Shown here one piece after another: positions 7,702 through 16,601 of a stretch of 18,764 nucleotides of DNA; the stretch's first letter is position 1; every line of letters begins with the position of its first letter. The DNA is from Hamiltosporidium magnivora (Eukaryota; Microsporidia; Dubosqiidae). Under the pieces are notes generated by a model, which was not told where the DNA came from, did no database searches, and worked only from the letters and a program-made list of their open reading frames with translations. The DNA lies in assembly GCA_004325065.1 (NCBI GenBank), contig PITI01000154.1, positions 1-18,764 on the forward strand, written 5' to 3'. The position numbers were made by a program, and so were the translations under genes.

Positions 7702-8786
7702 TAAGCATTAGTAAAGAATTTAAAAATTAGAGATATTTGCAATAAGATTGGTTTTGAAGATAGGTAGTAATTAAAGTATCAGTTGAATTAAATTTTTATG
7801 AAATATATTTCTAAATTTTAACATTTAGCATCATATAAAAATAAAAGCCATGATTTTAAATGTGGAAATATATAAATTCTTATGATGCTAACGCAGCTGG
7901 CAAATAAGTTTGAAGCAAAAACTGGAGAATTAAAGAAAATACCTTTACACATTAGTGTTCCATATTCCAAAACCAGTTACTTCGAAAATATAGAAAAATT
8001 CATATTTTATGCCCTTTATTAGTTTATAGAATTGAGAAAACATATTCCAGAGGATCAACCTACTTTTTTCTAAGGCAATATAAATTTTCATCGTTAAAGC
8101 ATTGCAATTACAAATTGCCAAGAATTTGAAGTTATTAAACTCTGAATAAAATATTTGTAAATATATCTATTTTTATAGATTCAAAAATTCAATTTAAGCC
8201 TGTCTATCATAAGAAATGATTGATTCATACTTATTGAATATCAATAATGTTTCAAAACAAAAACTTCGGATCTTATCTTTTATATTCTGAATTTATCAAA
8301 TAATCTATTGACTTTTTTTCTAAATATTTCGCTAAATTGGTCATTTAAAAATCAACATGAAAACCTTCAAACGTAATTTATACAAAATTTATATTTATAA
8401 TGATTTTAGACCCTACTGAAAAATTTCAGAAAAATAAAAGCCACCGGATTTCGATTCAAACACTAAATTTGATATAAAACGGAATTATGAAAATATAAAT
8501 TTGATGAAGTTTTTATTAAAAAACCCAAATATTAATAAAACATTAAATTAATACCATCCATATTATAACATAAATAAAAAAATTAATTCGTTTCTTTGCA
8601 AATATAATTAAAAATAGCTGCTTCATGTAGATTATTATATGAATGTTTTTAATTTAGTTTCGGAAAGCTATATTTAAAAATCAAATATAATTCATTAATA
8701 ATTTATAAATCGATTTAAATAGTTTAAACGGTTCAATATTAAATTTAAACATCGGAATATAGTACATAAATCCCCACACTCAGCAA
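7702..8786. other. Gene-free AT-rich spacer
   Basis: I see no gene, RNA or clear repeat on either strand over this 1.1 kb. Confidence 0.55.
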
Positions 8787-8993
8787 ATGAATAAAAATAA
8801 GAAAGCAGTTATATCCATAAAGCTGATTCCTAATTATGTATTTTCCGTTAAAAACCTTCTTCCAAATACTGTTATGCAAATGCTGATACCAACAAGAATA
8901 TATCATATAAGAAATTGTTACACAATTATTTTTCTTAAATATTTTAATTATATTTGCTCAAAAGTTTCATTTATATTTAAAATGAATTTATAA
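8787..8993 (+). CDS. Doubtful hypothetical protein (68 aa)
   Basis: A 68-codon frame from ATG encodes a Lys/Ile/Asn-rich protein beginning MNKNKKAVISIKLIPNYVFS. A CCCC sits about 11 nt before the ATG, which could be a CCC-like motif and is the only argument beyond the frame itself. There is no signal peptide, no clear membrane segment and no recognised domain. It lies just before the retrotransposon fossil. Confidence 0.25.
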   Translation: MNKNKKAVISIKLIPNYVFSVKNLLPNTVMQMLIPTRIYHIRNCYTIIFLKYFNYICSKVSFIFKMNL

Positions 8994-9221
8994 TTTTTAA
9001 ATAATTTATGTCATTTGGAAAATAGGAATAAGGAAAAATTTTGATAACGAAAAATTAAACATAATAAAAAAAAGGTTGCAAAGACGCCGATGGGGCGATT
9101 AATAGTGAAAAGTAGTGCAACTCCGTAAACAATCCTACCCGAAAACCCCTAACTTTCTCTTATACATAAATAATAGACCCTGCATCAGACCAGATATGCA
9201 ATAACGCACAATACTGATAGG

Positions 9222-10180
9222 TTGACACCCTACCATCGTCTTAAAACCACTTCTCTTTTCCTCGAAGCTCTTCTTGCAGCCATCGTACGAAACGACAAAC
9301 CCCATACTTTAGCTATTCCCAAAGGTAACAGGCTAATAGTCTTGCTGACGATATTTGATTCTGTAACAGCCAACCCAGAAGACTGCACTAAGATTGTTTT
9401 TCTTTTATCAGTACAAACAAGTTTTAAAAGAATGGTTTGAAATGGTTGTAAAGAACTTCACGGGTTATATTGGGGGGATTTGGCTGCTCTGTAACCCTAG
9501 AACTGTTAAAAAGTTAGCAAAAACGAGATGGAAAGACAAGTATAATTAGAAGAGGATGCAGAAAGATGTAAAATCGCCTCTTGTCTCACCAGTCATTCAC
9601 CTTGTTTGACAAGACTTTTTACATAAATCTGTAAGATAATTTGTTAGTAAAACCAAAGAAATTCATGAGAGGAAAGTAGAAACGCTGTGTTAAGATTTAA
9701 TAACAACCAAATAAATTAGTTGATAGTAAAATTTAATACCTCATCCATAGAATAGTCGATGAGTATGCTTATTTTAAAGTATCCGGGTCACTTACAGACG
9801 CTGCACAAGTATGTTTGACGAGGCAACACGCAAAAAAAGCAAAATCTGCTTTAAATAAAAACATAGAAAGTAAAATTTGCGATTTATTACTGTTTAAAAA
9901 TTCACCGGAGAGGGCCTTAGACCGGAAAAATTGCTCTGCTTCGGGAAGAAAAGCCCCAAGAAAATCATGCGAGAGTTAATTTAATACTTAAGCAATGTAG
10001 ATGATCTTTCCGAGGCTCTATGTTAGAAGAATAAGCCTTGACTTGTTATGTATAGGCACTTCGATGTATGAAAGTAGCAAGTAATTCAGTTTAGCATCGT
10101 ATTTTGAGCTGTTTAGGAGGCGAGTCTGTCGGGGATTATCTCGGCGTGTTGAATCTGAGCATGTGGTAAGTTGTATTTAA
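9222..10180 (+). pseudogene. Retrotransposon protein, N-terminal region (broken)
   Basis: Coding-like segments follow each other in changing frames. From 9222 to 9440 there is an open frame without ATG holding AIPKGNRLIVLLTIFDSV and ANPEDCTK. The frame then continues past a stop as CKELHGLYWGDLAAL and EMERQV. From 9752 to 9979 a 75-codon open stretch carries VSGSLTDAAQV and a basic CSASGRKAPRKS. Near 10090-10170 SYFELFRRRVCRGLSRRVE is readable. From memory these fit the region upstream of the reverse transcriptase in the microsporidian R2-like family; its function is unknown to me. At least four stops or shifts make it non-functional. Confidence 0.6.
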
Positions 10181-10265
10181 ATTGTGAGTTTTTGACCTAT
10201 AATAAAGCACAAAACGACGAAACTGCTCTGATATAATTATTATTGATTACATTTGTATCAGATAA

Positions 10266-11150
10266 AATGCTAACATGCTTGCCTACCTTCATGTATTGAT
10301 AAATAGCATAAGTTGGCTTTCCGACAGGAAAGCTACTGTAAATTACGATATTTACAATTTTAATGACGAGAAACTTATAACTATTTACAAATGTCTTTAT
10401 GATATTGTAAAATATAAATTTTTAGAAAGTAAATTTCAAACTGATTGGTTCTAATGTGGCCTTAAGCATTTGATCTCAAAGGTAAAACCGAAAAGAGACT
10501 CTGAATAGTCAAATCACTTTCTATTTCCAACCTTTATAAGTTAATGACAAAGTATGTTTCGAAAGTCGTCTTACTTGAAGTCGGAAAGGTGAAACTAACA
10601 TGCAAAAAACCAATTGAGAGCGGTAAGTAGTATGCAAAAAGACAACAACGCAAGTCCTATTGAAGTTTACCTTTATAAAGAATAATGGAAAACCCTTAAT
10701 ACAAGTTGAATTAAACAGCGAAAAGCTTATAATTTCATAAATCATGTATTTTTGGCTCAGTGTAGGAAAATACTTAATTTATCCGCTTGATCCTTGGGGT
10801 AAATGCAGGAATAATATCCAAATCAAAAATTAATAATCTGATAGAGCCTGAAAAATTGTGAAAAAAGAAGGTTGAGAGGTAAAATTGACATTAATTAGTT
10901 TGTTACGGAAGTTTTTGTGTTGTATATGAATCTTTTGAGCTACAAACTCAATGAGAAATACACAAAAGTGACAATACACAATGATACAAATCCTTATACT
11001 ACAAATATTACTAGTCAGTGTTCTTTAACTCTTCGCAAAGGCTATATATTAGAAGCTATAATAAGTGAAGCTAAGAATTTTCAAAGTTTATTTTATTAGA
11101 GATAAAAAATAGATGTTAACGCGAATTAAACGTGTTGTGAAGATATTCTA
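10266..11150 (+). pseudogene. Reverse transcriptase core (broken)
   Basis: An open stretch at 10266-10451 (62 codons) gives WLSDRKATVNYDIYNF and ends QTDWF. After a stop come LISKVKPKRDS and, at 10529, NLYKLMTKYVSKVV, which corresponds to the early fingers motif of these enzymes. At 10722 KAYNFINHVFLAQC matches RT motif A, where the catalytic aspartate-containing segment should be; the D-S after KAY has become N-F. KKVER at 10865-10879 leads to where the GxLQGD-type motif should be, but that motif is gone. From about 10917 LLSYKLNEKYTKVTIHND and NPYTTN follow. The [YF]xDD catalytic box expected next is not recognisable. The enzyme is inactive. Confidence 0.7.
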
Positions 11151-11177
11151 CTTTTCTAGAAGGCGTTATTTTTTGTT

Positions 11178-11535
11178 AGATATCTAGGAATAATAGAAGA
11201 TAGCAAAACTAATACAATACGTAGTTCATTTAGAGAAATACATAGCAATCTAATTTGGGAGTTGAAAGATATTTTGCATTAAATTAAACGCAAACAAATT
11301 ATTTTTTGCAATTAATCAATATGCTATATCGTTATTAAACTATCATATGGAAGTGCTTTGACTTGAACCAGCTAACTTCTTTAATTTGGATGATGCAGCG
11401 CGGGCGGTGTCGGTGAAAAACAAGATATATCTTCGCCAAAAATATAAAGAACATTTTTACTTTCCCAGAACCGAACCAAGAGAGGCTTACATAGTGTTAA
11501 GAGGCAAAGCGAACACATTTTTTGCAACTCTTTGA
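11178..11535 (+). pseudogene. Reverse transcriptase thumb region (broken)
   Basis: RYLGIIEDSK at 11178 opens a run that stays in frame to a stop at 11280-11282. The next frame starts at 11281 with KLNANKLFFAINQYAIS, ending at a TGA (11359-11361), and continues in the same frame as LEPANFFNLDDAARAV and FYFPRTEPREAYIV to a TGA at 11533-11535. The R/KYLGI turn followed by the NAKNL-like helix is the usual sequence after the catalytic core in R2-like reverse transcriptases. One frameshift and one in-frame stop break it. Confidence 0.7.
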
Positions 11536-11639
11536 TTTTCAGAATTAAAAGAAATATCAACTTGAAAAGCAGCAATCCCAAAAGTAGAGACTACTAATAA
11601 AATAAATTATGCCTTAATAGAAAGCTTCTTAAAAGTAAA

Positions 11640-11953
11640 ATTTGATTAAAAAAAGAAGTCACCAAGGCGAGTATAGAAGAATTAGATTACAAAAACATAC
11701 AACAGAATATAAAAACCGAAAAATTATCGCAAAGTTATATAATGCAAGAAAAAATGAGTCTGAATATAAAGTAATCTCTCGGATGGCTAAACCTGGGAAC
11801 ATTAAGTGACGATATGGAGCAGTTTTATGCTATATTAAAGGTAGAAATGTATTCCAAAGCCGAATATATCTGATAACACTTAATATATCTAGCGACCTCG
11901 TAGGTAATTTGGCGACTCGATGTGAAAAAAGAATAAACGATGCTTACACCTGA
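11640..11953 (+). pseudogene. Zinc-knuckle area of the retrotransposon protein (broken)
   Basis: KKEVTKASIEELDYKNIQ precedes a frame change at about 11729, after which a 74-codon stretch with one internal stop reads AKLYNARKNE, MAKPGNI, CYIKGRNVFQSR and LATRC (11909-11923). In the family a CxxC pair, then HLATxC, makes a CCHC knuckle before the endonuclease. Here the first CxxC is gone and the histidine before LATRC is replaced (GNLATRC), so zinc binding is lost. Confidence 0.65.
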
Positions 11954-12041
11954 CGATACTATAAATTGCCTAGATGCCAGCGTCATTTCTTTTAAATGGA
12001 TCCAAATTTAAGTCTTCAAAACAAATTATAAGCTCCTTACT

Positions 12042-12706
12042 CAAGAAATCCTTGAAAACGAGCATGCAGAGATAAGAGTGGATAACAAAATAAAAAGGAA
12101 TGTCAAGATTCAGAATAATAGACCAAATACATTTGTTTTAGATAAGAAAAAAAAATATGATAGCACTCATCGAACTAAGAATTACTTACCGAGATCAACT
12201 TCATAAGTTAAAATAAGAAAAACTTAGGAAGTATGACCTACTATCCGATGAGTTAGGCCTTTGATAAGTGTACTATTATGATGCTGCCTTACGTAATGAC
12301 ATTAGACGGTGTTGTGAAAAAATACCATAAGTCATACCTAAATAGATTGCAAATACCCAGGAATATAGAGACATAAATCCAAAAGATTGTACCTTAGAAT
12401 ACGGTAAAAACAATCTTCTTTGATTAACGAAGAGTACCTGCACCAAATCTAATACGGAAGATAGCTGAGAAAAAGCCACGATCGGTATTATTAAGAGAGC
12501 CAAAATGCACGAGGAAAGATAACCCCTTTAAAACAAGCGAGTAAGATGAAAAAGGTGGTAAACATTTAAAAACAAAAAATATTACACACATTATTTCCGA
12601 AGATGAACGCGTTAGAGGAATCGACGATTAACATCAATGAAGATACTGATTTATAAAAAATGAAACGATAGTGATTAAATCGGTAGAAGAATATACATGC
12701 AAATGA
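12042..12706 (+). pseudogene. Restriction-like endonuclease and C-terminal tail (broken)
   Basis: QEILENEHAEIRVD begins the domain at 12042. RPNTFVLD follows at 12120-12143; the PD-(D/E)xK fold should have RPD here, so the first catalytic aspartate is N. A run of nine A's (12147-12155) changes the frame by one, after which IALIELRI keeps the glutamate (12172-12174) of the second motif. EKLRKYDLLSDELGL, YVMTLDGVV (from 12290), KKYHKSYLNRLQI and PRNIETYI follow, then a scattered tail ending at a TGA at about 12704. The same tail is better kept in the inverted fragment at 4270-4768. The nicking activity that starts target-primed reverse transcription would be lost. Confidence 0.75.
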
Positions 12707-12860
12707 TAAACAAAGTTTTAACCCAGAATTTTATTTAATAAAAAAGTTATTAAACCAGATTTAAAACTTAACTTTAAACATTATTTAAATCATAAATTTA
12801 TATATAAAGAAGTTGAAATGAATTCTGTTAGACAAAAAAACAGTAAATTAAAAATTAAAC

Positions 12861-12866
12861 AAAAAA
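12861..12866 (-). terminator. Pol III terminator of tRNA-Tyr
   Basis: Read on the minus strand, six T's follow the discriminator base after a single A (transcribed order A, TTTTTT). Four or more T's is the standard RNA polymerase III stop. Confidence 0.85.
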
Positions 12867-12867
12867 T

Positions 12868-12951
12868 TCTCGCGAGACGGATTTGAACCGCCGACCCTGT
12901 GATAACAGCTTAACTCTACAGTCACATGCTCTGCCACTGAGCTATCGCGAG
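12868..12951 (-). tRNA. tRNA-Tyr (anticodon GUA) with a 12-nt intron
   Basis: The 84-nt gene folds into a complete cloverleaf. The acceptor stem is CTCGCGA with TCGCGAG (7 of 7 pairs), discriminator A; the D stem is GCTC/GAGC; the anticodon stem is TGTGA/TCACA; the variable loop is GGGTC; the T arm is GGCGG-TTCAAAT-CCGTC. The anticodon GTA lies at 12917-12919. The anticodon loop is 19 nt, so a 12-nt intron (12904-12915, AGTTAAGCTGTT) sits after position 37, the canonical place. Spliced length is 72 nt. C1-G72 is the eukaryotic tyrosine identity pair, and tRNA-Tyr(GUA) carries an intron in most eukaryotes. Box A (TAGCTCAGTGG) and box B (GGTTCAAATCC) are intact. The 3' end faces the 3' end of the retrotransposon fossil. 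Confidence 0.97.
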
Positions 12952-13929
12952 CTGAAATTTCTTAAGTATATACATTATAAATAATAGCAATACATATTAA
13001 AAATATAAAATAAACTTATATAAAATTTCTAGTTTGGACTTAAATATATAAAAATAGAAATTATAAATATTTTTTCAGATAGAATTTTCAAATTAAAATA
13101 CAAAATTTATCAAAATTTGTCCCTAAGAATACGATAGAAGGCAATAAAATTTCTTCAATCCAATACTGATTTTTTAAACTTAGGGGATGATTTTAACCTC
13201 TAAGCAAAAAATTAAATTATTATATTTAATATCAATAGAATATACTTTTAAATAGTAATCAAGAAAACAAAATTTGTATTAAAATATGTACGAAATATAA
13301 ATATAATTCATGTTTCAATTCTGATTAATCATTTTTTCTAAAAAAATCTTAACTACATTCAAATTTACAGTTTTAAATCTAATAATTCTATAACGTATTT
13401 GAATTATCAAATAAACGTTGAGAATAAATAAATGATTCAAAAGCATCTAAGAAATTGCACGTTTGAAAAAACTACAAAATATACTCCAATAATCCCCTAA
13501 TTATACAAAAAGAAATTACGTTTCAAATAATTCGTTTTTTTTATTTTCTTTTAAAACCCAAGGAAATTCGAAATAAAATTCAATATTGCAATGAAAATAA
13601 TCTTTTCCCATCAAAATTACATCTTTTCTATACAGCGACACAGGTTATATTGTTTTCATGACATTCTTACGGTTCTATAATTAACATAGATAACTGCTCT
13701 TAATATATCCTAAGTATCTCATATGATACCTTCATCACAAAGCTTTTCATCTAAAAATATTTAGATGCTATATAGTTGCAGAAAAGTAAGCCAATTAAAA
13801 TGTAGGATGCAGATAGCAGTTTAAACCCAATTTGGACTTTCCAACGATGCACTGCATTTCCAATTACTGTACGCCTACCATATCAACTAAATTCTAGCCA
13901 AGATATATTTTAGCGACTTACATAGAACC
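12952..13929. other. Gene-free AT-rich spacer
   Basis: I see no gene or RNA on either strand in this 1 kb; it separates the tRNA gene from dispersed-repeat copy B. Confidence 0.55.
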
Positions 13930-14315
13930 AAGTAGATGTTATAAGGCCATCCAACACATATAGTTTGCTAATATGCATTCCTGGGTTTTAAAAGTTATGT
14001 ATTTTTGTATCTCTCAGGCGCCAGGTCTTCTACATTCTTTGTGCAAGGCTAGGTTTTGAAATTTTTCCAAATCAATTTCAACTGTAAACCAAAGAACAAA
14101 ATCCAATGCATAAAAAACTACAAATTTCTTGATAAAAAAAGTTTCCGTTATTTAGAATATCTCCTACTTATGCAGGTCCAATGTTCCATTGAGAATTATA
14201 TATGATAAAAATCTGCCAAAAGTATAAACAATGACAGTTACTTTGATTTCATCTGATCATCGCAAAGTAGAAAGTTTTAGTGCGGTTATCTTCCCTTCAA
14301 AACATAAAATTATAA
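13930..14315. repeat. Dispersed degenerate repeat, copy B
   Basis: It matches copy A (1-355) from the CAGGCGC block (about 14017) to GGTTATCTTCCCTTC (about 14285). Its left part (13936-13995, with TGTTATAAGGCC and CTAATATGC.TTCCTGGGTT) also matches copy C at 15800-15880. It ends about 115 bp beyond the stop of the minus-strand gene at 14429-15259, much as copy A ends about 200 bp beyond the stop of the gene at 553-1116. No frame is kept. Confidence 0.55.
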
Positions 14316-14399
14316 ATAAATAAAATAAGTCTATGAAATAGAATATAAACCCAAGAAAAAAGTATAAAAGGTATTGAAATTTAAAAAATTTTTACTTTC

Positions 14400-14431
14400 T
14401 AACAAATAATTTTTTATTTTTTTTATATTTA
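14400..14431 (-). promoter_or_regulatory. Polyadenylation-signal-like sequence over the stop codon
   Basis: On the minus strand the stop TAA is part of GAATAAATATAAAAAAAA, placing an AATAAA across the stop codon, with another AATAAA soon after. Short 3' ends overlapping the stop are usual in compact microsporidian genes, though in AT-rich DNA the hexamer also arises by chance. Confidence 0.35.
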
Positions 14432-15259
14432 TTCTGCATTTTTTGTAAGATTTTTAGTTTTAATAGAATTAAGTTTAAGATTGCTTTCTATTTTATGATA
14501 TAAAATTTTATCTTCTTTTATTTCAAAAAGTAGATATTCTGACATATCCTGGGGTAAATTGCTATAAGTTTTGTCACCATTTGTGATAATATTAGAATAT
14601 CCACCAAAAGAATTTTTTAGATTTTTTAATTCAATATTTTCTGGTTCATCATTTAAAAAAGTTGCACCCAGTAAACGCATTTCACCAGGAAAAACATCCA
14701 ACACAGTTTCTATTTCATTTGGTAAATTTATATTCTCTTCATTTCTATGATTATTTACAACTTCTATTTCACTATCTTTATAATCAGAGGTATTATCATC
14801 TGCTTCTTCCATCATTCCATCAATTTTTTTCTTTTCGATTTTTATATCCTCAACTCGTTTATCAATTTCTTTGAATTCGTATATATTTACATTTTCAAAT
14901 GTTTTTTCAATCATTTCATTCCATTTGATGCAAGTATCTTCTACTACTCTCTCTTCTTTAATACTTTGTAAATTATTTCGTAAAACAAATTCATCTTCTT
15001 CTAAGGGTAAAACTTGATTATCTACATTTTCATTCAAACCATCTTTTAATTCTTCAAAAACATAGGAAAATAAATCAATGTTTAAAACAGAAAGAATTGG
15101 TGTATAAAGTTTTTTTGGGATTTTAGAATCCAATGAATCGTCATGAGCTGTAAAATCGTGTTGTATTTCCAAAGGTATTTTTTTTAAAGAAGGAAGTGGC
15201 GGTGGAGGTGAAATTAAATATTTATTTATGTCTTTTAAATTATCATCATTGAAATTCAT
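14429..15259 (-). CDS. Acidic hypothetical protein (276 aa) with PPPPLP stretch
   Basis: This is the longest frame in the window, from an ATG preceded by a CCC motif to TAA. The protein has no signal peptide and no membrane segment. A proline stretch PPPPLP sits at 18-23, followed by SLKK. The middle (about 85-185) is rich in Glu, Asp, Lys and Asn and partly helical or disordered (KEIDKRVEDIKIEKKKIDG at 130-148). A more ordered part, DVFPGEMRLLGATFLNDEP (188-206), then SFGGY and a charged C-terminus, may be the conserved core. I do not recognise the family. The lack of targeting signals suggests the cytoplasm or nucleus. Its base use is A/T-rich like the flanks, arguing against transfer. The proline stretch could bind an SH3 domain, but that is only a thought. 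Confidence 0.85.
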   Translation of the reverse strand: MNFNDDNLKDINKYLISPPPPLPSLKKIPLEIQHDFTAHDDSLDSKIPKKLYTPILSVLNIDLFSYVFEELKDGLNENVDNQVLPLEEDEFVLRNNLQSIKEERVVEDTCIKWNEMIEKTFENVNIYEFKEIDKRVEDIKIEKKKIDGMMEEADDNTSDYKDSEIEVVNNHRNEENINLPNEIETVLDVFPGEMRLLGATFLNDEPENIELKNLKNSFGGYSNIITNGDKTYSNLPQDMSEYLLFEIKEDKILYHKIESNLKLNSIKTKNLTKNAE

Positions 15260-15262
15260 TTT

Positions 15263-15273
15263 CTATGGGTAAA
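15263..15273 (-). promoter_or_regulatory. CCC-like motif before the 14429-15259 gene
   Basis: On the minus strand TTTACCCATAG stands 3 nt before the ATG context, with CCC seven bases from the start codon. It matches the ACCCAT before the gene at 553-1116 and the orphan pair at 6313-6345, and supports this start. Confidence 0.55.
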
Positions 15274-15798
15274 TCAGTTTCTATTTTTTTACACCAACGC
15301 TAAGAAATTTTTCTTAAATTTAATAATTCTTAAAAAATAATTTCTTTTTAAATTTAAGAAATTAAAGAAAAACAAATTAGAATGAATAAATTTTTAAAAG
15401 AAATATTTCTATAATATTAAAATGAATAAAGAATAAGAAACAATAAAAGTTTAATTTGCAAAAATATTTATTTTTAGAGCTTCAAAAAATAAGAGAATGT
15501 ATTTATAAAATATATTTTTATATTTGCACTCAGATTACAACTAAAAAAATTTTCAAAAGTTAGTCCAAAGAAATAATTTTATTTAATGTTGTAAACCATA
15601 CGATTCTTTTTTAATTTCTTAAAAAAATAAAATTGGTTTAAAAGTTAATGAAAAAAACAGAAAAGACAGAAATTGGAGTGATGGATATCATATGAAAACA
15701 TATTTTAATTATGTCTTTTATCTGCTGTTTTAATTTTCCATAAAATTATTTCGTACACAAACATATTTTATGCTGTGCCGAAAGACCTCCCTTTACGG
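15274..15798. other. AT-rich spacer
   Basis: No gene is seen upstream of the acidic protein gene on either strand. Confidence 0.5.
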
Positions 15799-15890
15799 TG
15801 TATAAAAGGCTCCCTGAAATTACATTTTGGTTTAACAGCAGTATAGTGTGTTAATATGCTCTCCTGGGTTCTTTATAATACTCTCTTTTT
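15799..15890. repeat. Dispersed degenerate repeat, copy C (partial)
   Basis: TGTATAAAAGGCTCCC and GTTAATATGCTCTCCTGGGTT match the left part of copy B (TGTTATAAGGCCATCC and GCTAATATGCATTCCTGGGTT), in the same orientation. The CAGGCGC and GGTTATC parts are absent, so only one end is present. Confidence 0.45.
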
Positions 15891-16131
15891 AAATTACAAG
15901 AATTGGAGTCAAAAACTACGAATAAAAATAGTAAAAAAACGAATTATCTTTAAATCAGCTACATTTCTTTAAAAAACTATTTTAGTAGCGTAGCTGTTGT
16001 TTTTTTAAATTTTCGAATTTTTATTAAACTATAGTAAGGATGCCTATAATATAATAGGAACTAAAAAAAGAAGGAGAAGTTACAAACCAAATAAATATAA
16101 AGAAAAATAAATTAACTAAGATTAAAAGATT
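15891..16131. other. Short spacer with no recognised feature
   Basis: Nothing is seen beyond A/T-rich sequence. Confidence 0.4.
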
Positions 16132-16335
16132 TCATTTATTTTTATTTTCGTAAATTTTTAATAAATTTTCAACTTCATATTGTTGCAATCTTACTGAGAT
16201 TTCATATTTTTCCTCCGCAACGGTTATTTGAATCCAAAGAAAACATAAATATAATTTTTTTAGACCAATCGGAATTGAAGATGAGAAGATCCGCCAAATT
16301 TCACCTTTGGCTGGGATTAAAGCTCTGAAGTGTGG
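16132..16335 (-). pseudogene. Open coding-like fragment without a start codon
   Basis: On the minus strand a 67-codon open stretch between two stops contains no methionine at all, so it cannot be an independent gene, yet it reads like protein: ALIPAKGEIWRIFSSS, IPIGLKKLYLCFLW, ITVAEEKYEISVRLQQYE and VENLLKIYENKNK before a TGA at 16132-16134. Directly upstream, in another frame, lies a 94-codon run (16601-16317). A frameshift between them could have split one gene. I do not recognise the protein; a transposon fragment is possible. Confidence 0.35.
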
Positions 16336-16601
16336 TTATTTATAAAACTACATACAATGTCCTTAGTTTCAAATTTTCTTTCTATTTTTTTGTTACTAAA
16401 AAGCCAAAATACAACTGAAATTCTAAATCCTTCTAAAATATACATACATTCAATGGATGGACTTAAAAAGACAGATATTCTATTTTCTTTGATTAAAGAA
16501 GAGGTAAAAAGAAGAGACAAAATGGAGATAGTAACCTGAAAAGTGCGTATAAGAATATAATACGAGGCACAAAACAATATATGCCCATATTTTATATACA
16601 T
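16336..16601 (-). pseudogene. Possible upstream part of the broken minus-strand frame
   Basis: An ATG-initiated frame (16601-16317) encodes hydrophobic runs (ILFCASYYILI, VTISILSLLFTSSLI) and SNKKIERKFETKD before ending close to the start of the fragment at 16132-16335, a reading-frame step away. The plus strand over the same bases also has a 60-odd codon frame (16330-16539), so which strand once coded is unclear. No domain is recognised. Confidence 0.2.

Larger units (their letters stand above)
9065..12706 (+). mobile_element. Degenerate R2-type non-LTR retrotransposon, near full length
   Basis: About 3.6 kb on the plus strand carries, in the right order, scattered remnants of one long protein: an N-terminal region, reverse transcriptase, thumb, a zinc-knuckle area, a restriction-like endonuclease and a conserved C-terminal tail. 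No long terminal repeats are seen. The base composition becomes visibly richer in G and C at about 9070 and returns to AT-rich after 12706. Every domain is broken by stops and frame changes. The domain order (RT, zinc knuckle, then PD-(D/E)xK endonuclease) is that of R2-clade elements. From memory, this protein family is widespread in microsporidian genomes, often labelled as R2-like Pol. A second, C-terminal-only copy lies inverted at 4270-4768. The exact 5' end is not defined. Confidence 0.8.

Noticed and set aside
7265..7708. Long minus-strand frames opposite the Ser/Gly gene, rich in His/Tyr/Leu or in Pro/Leu
   Set aside because: They are by-products of the AGT/GGA repeat array read on the other strand; no promoter, signal or plausible protein composition.
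7349..7711. Val/Glu-rich plus-strand frame inside the Ser/Gly gene
   Set aside because: It is a shifted reading of the same repeat array, with no independent support.
9074..9122. Nested hairpin at the start of the retrotransposon (GGTTGCA with TGCAACT, enclosing CGCC-GATGG-GGCG), considered as an HDV-like ribozyme as in R2 elements
   Set aside because: The gap between the inner hairpin and the closing strand is about 18 nt, P2 and P4 cannot be placed, and no convincing catalytic-C joining segment is seen.
10521..10745. Minus-strand 74-codon frame
   Set aside because: It is antisense to the NLYKL and KAYNF reverse transcriptase remnants.
11381..11581. Minus-strand 66-codon frame
   Set aside because: It lies opposite the readable reverse transcriptase thumb remnant on the plus strand and has no features of its own.
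12276..12503. Minus-strand 75-codon frame
   Set aside because: It is antisense to the endonuclease and C-terminal tail remnant of the plus-strand retrotransposon.
14662..14971. Two plus-strand frames inside 14429-15259
   Set aside because: They are antisense shadows of the 276-residue acidic protein, rich in Phe/Tyr/Ile/His as expected from the complement of a Glu/Asp/Asn/Lys-rich gene.
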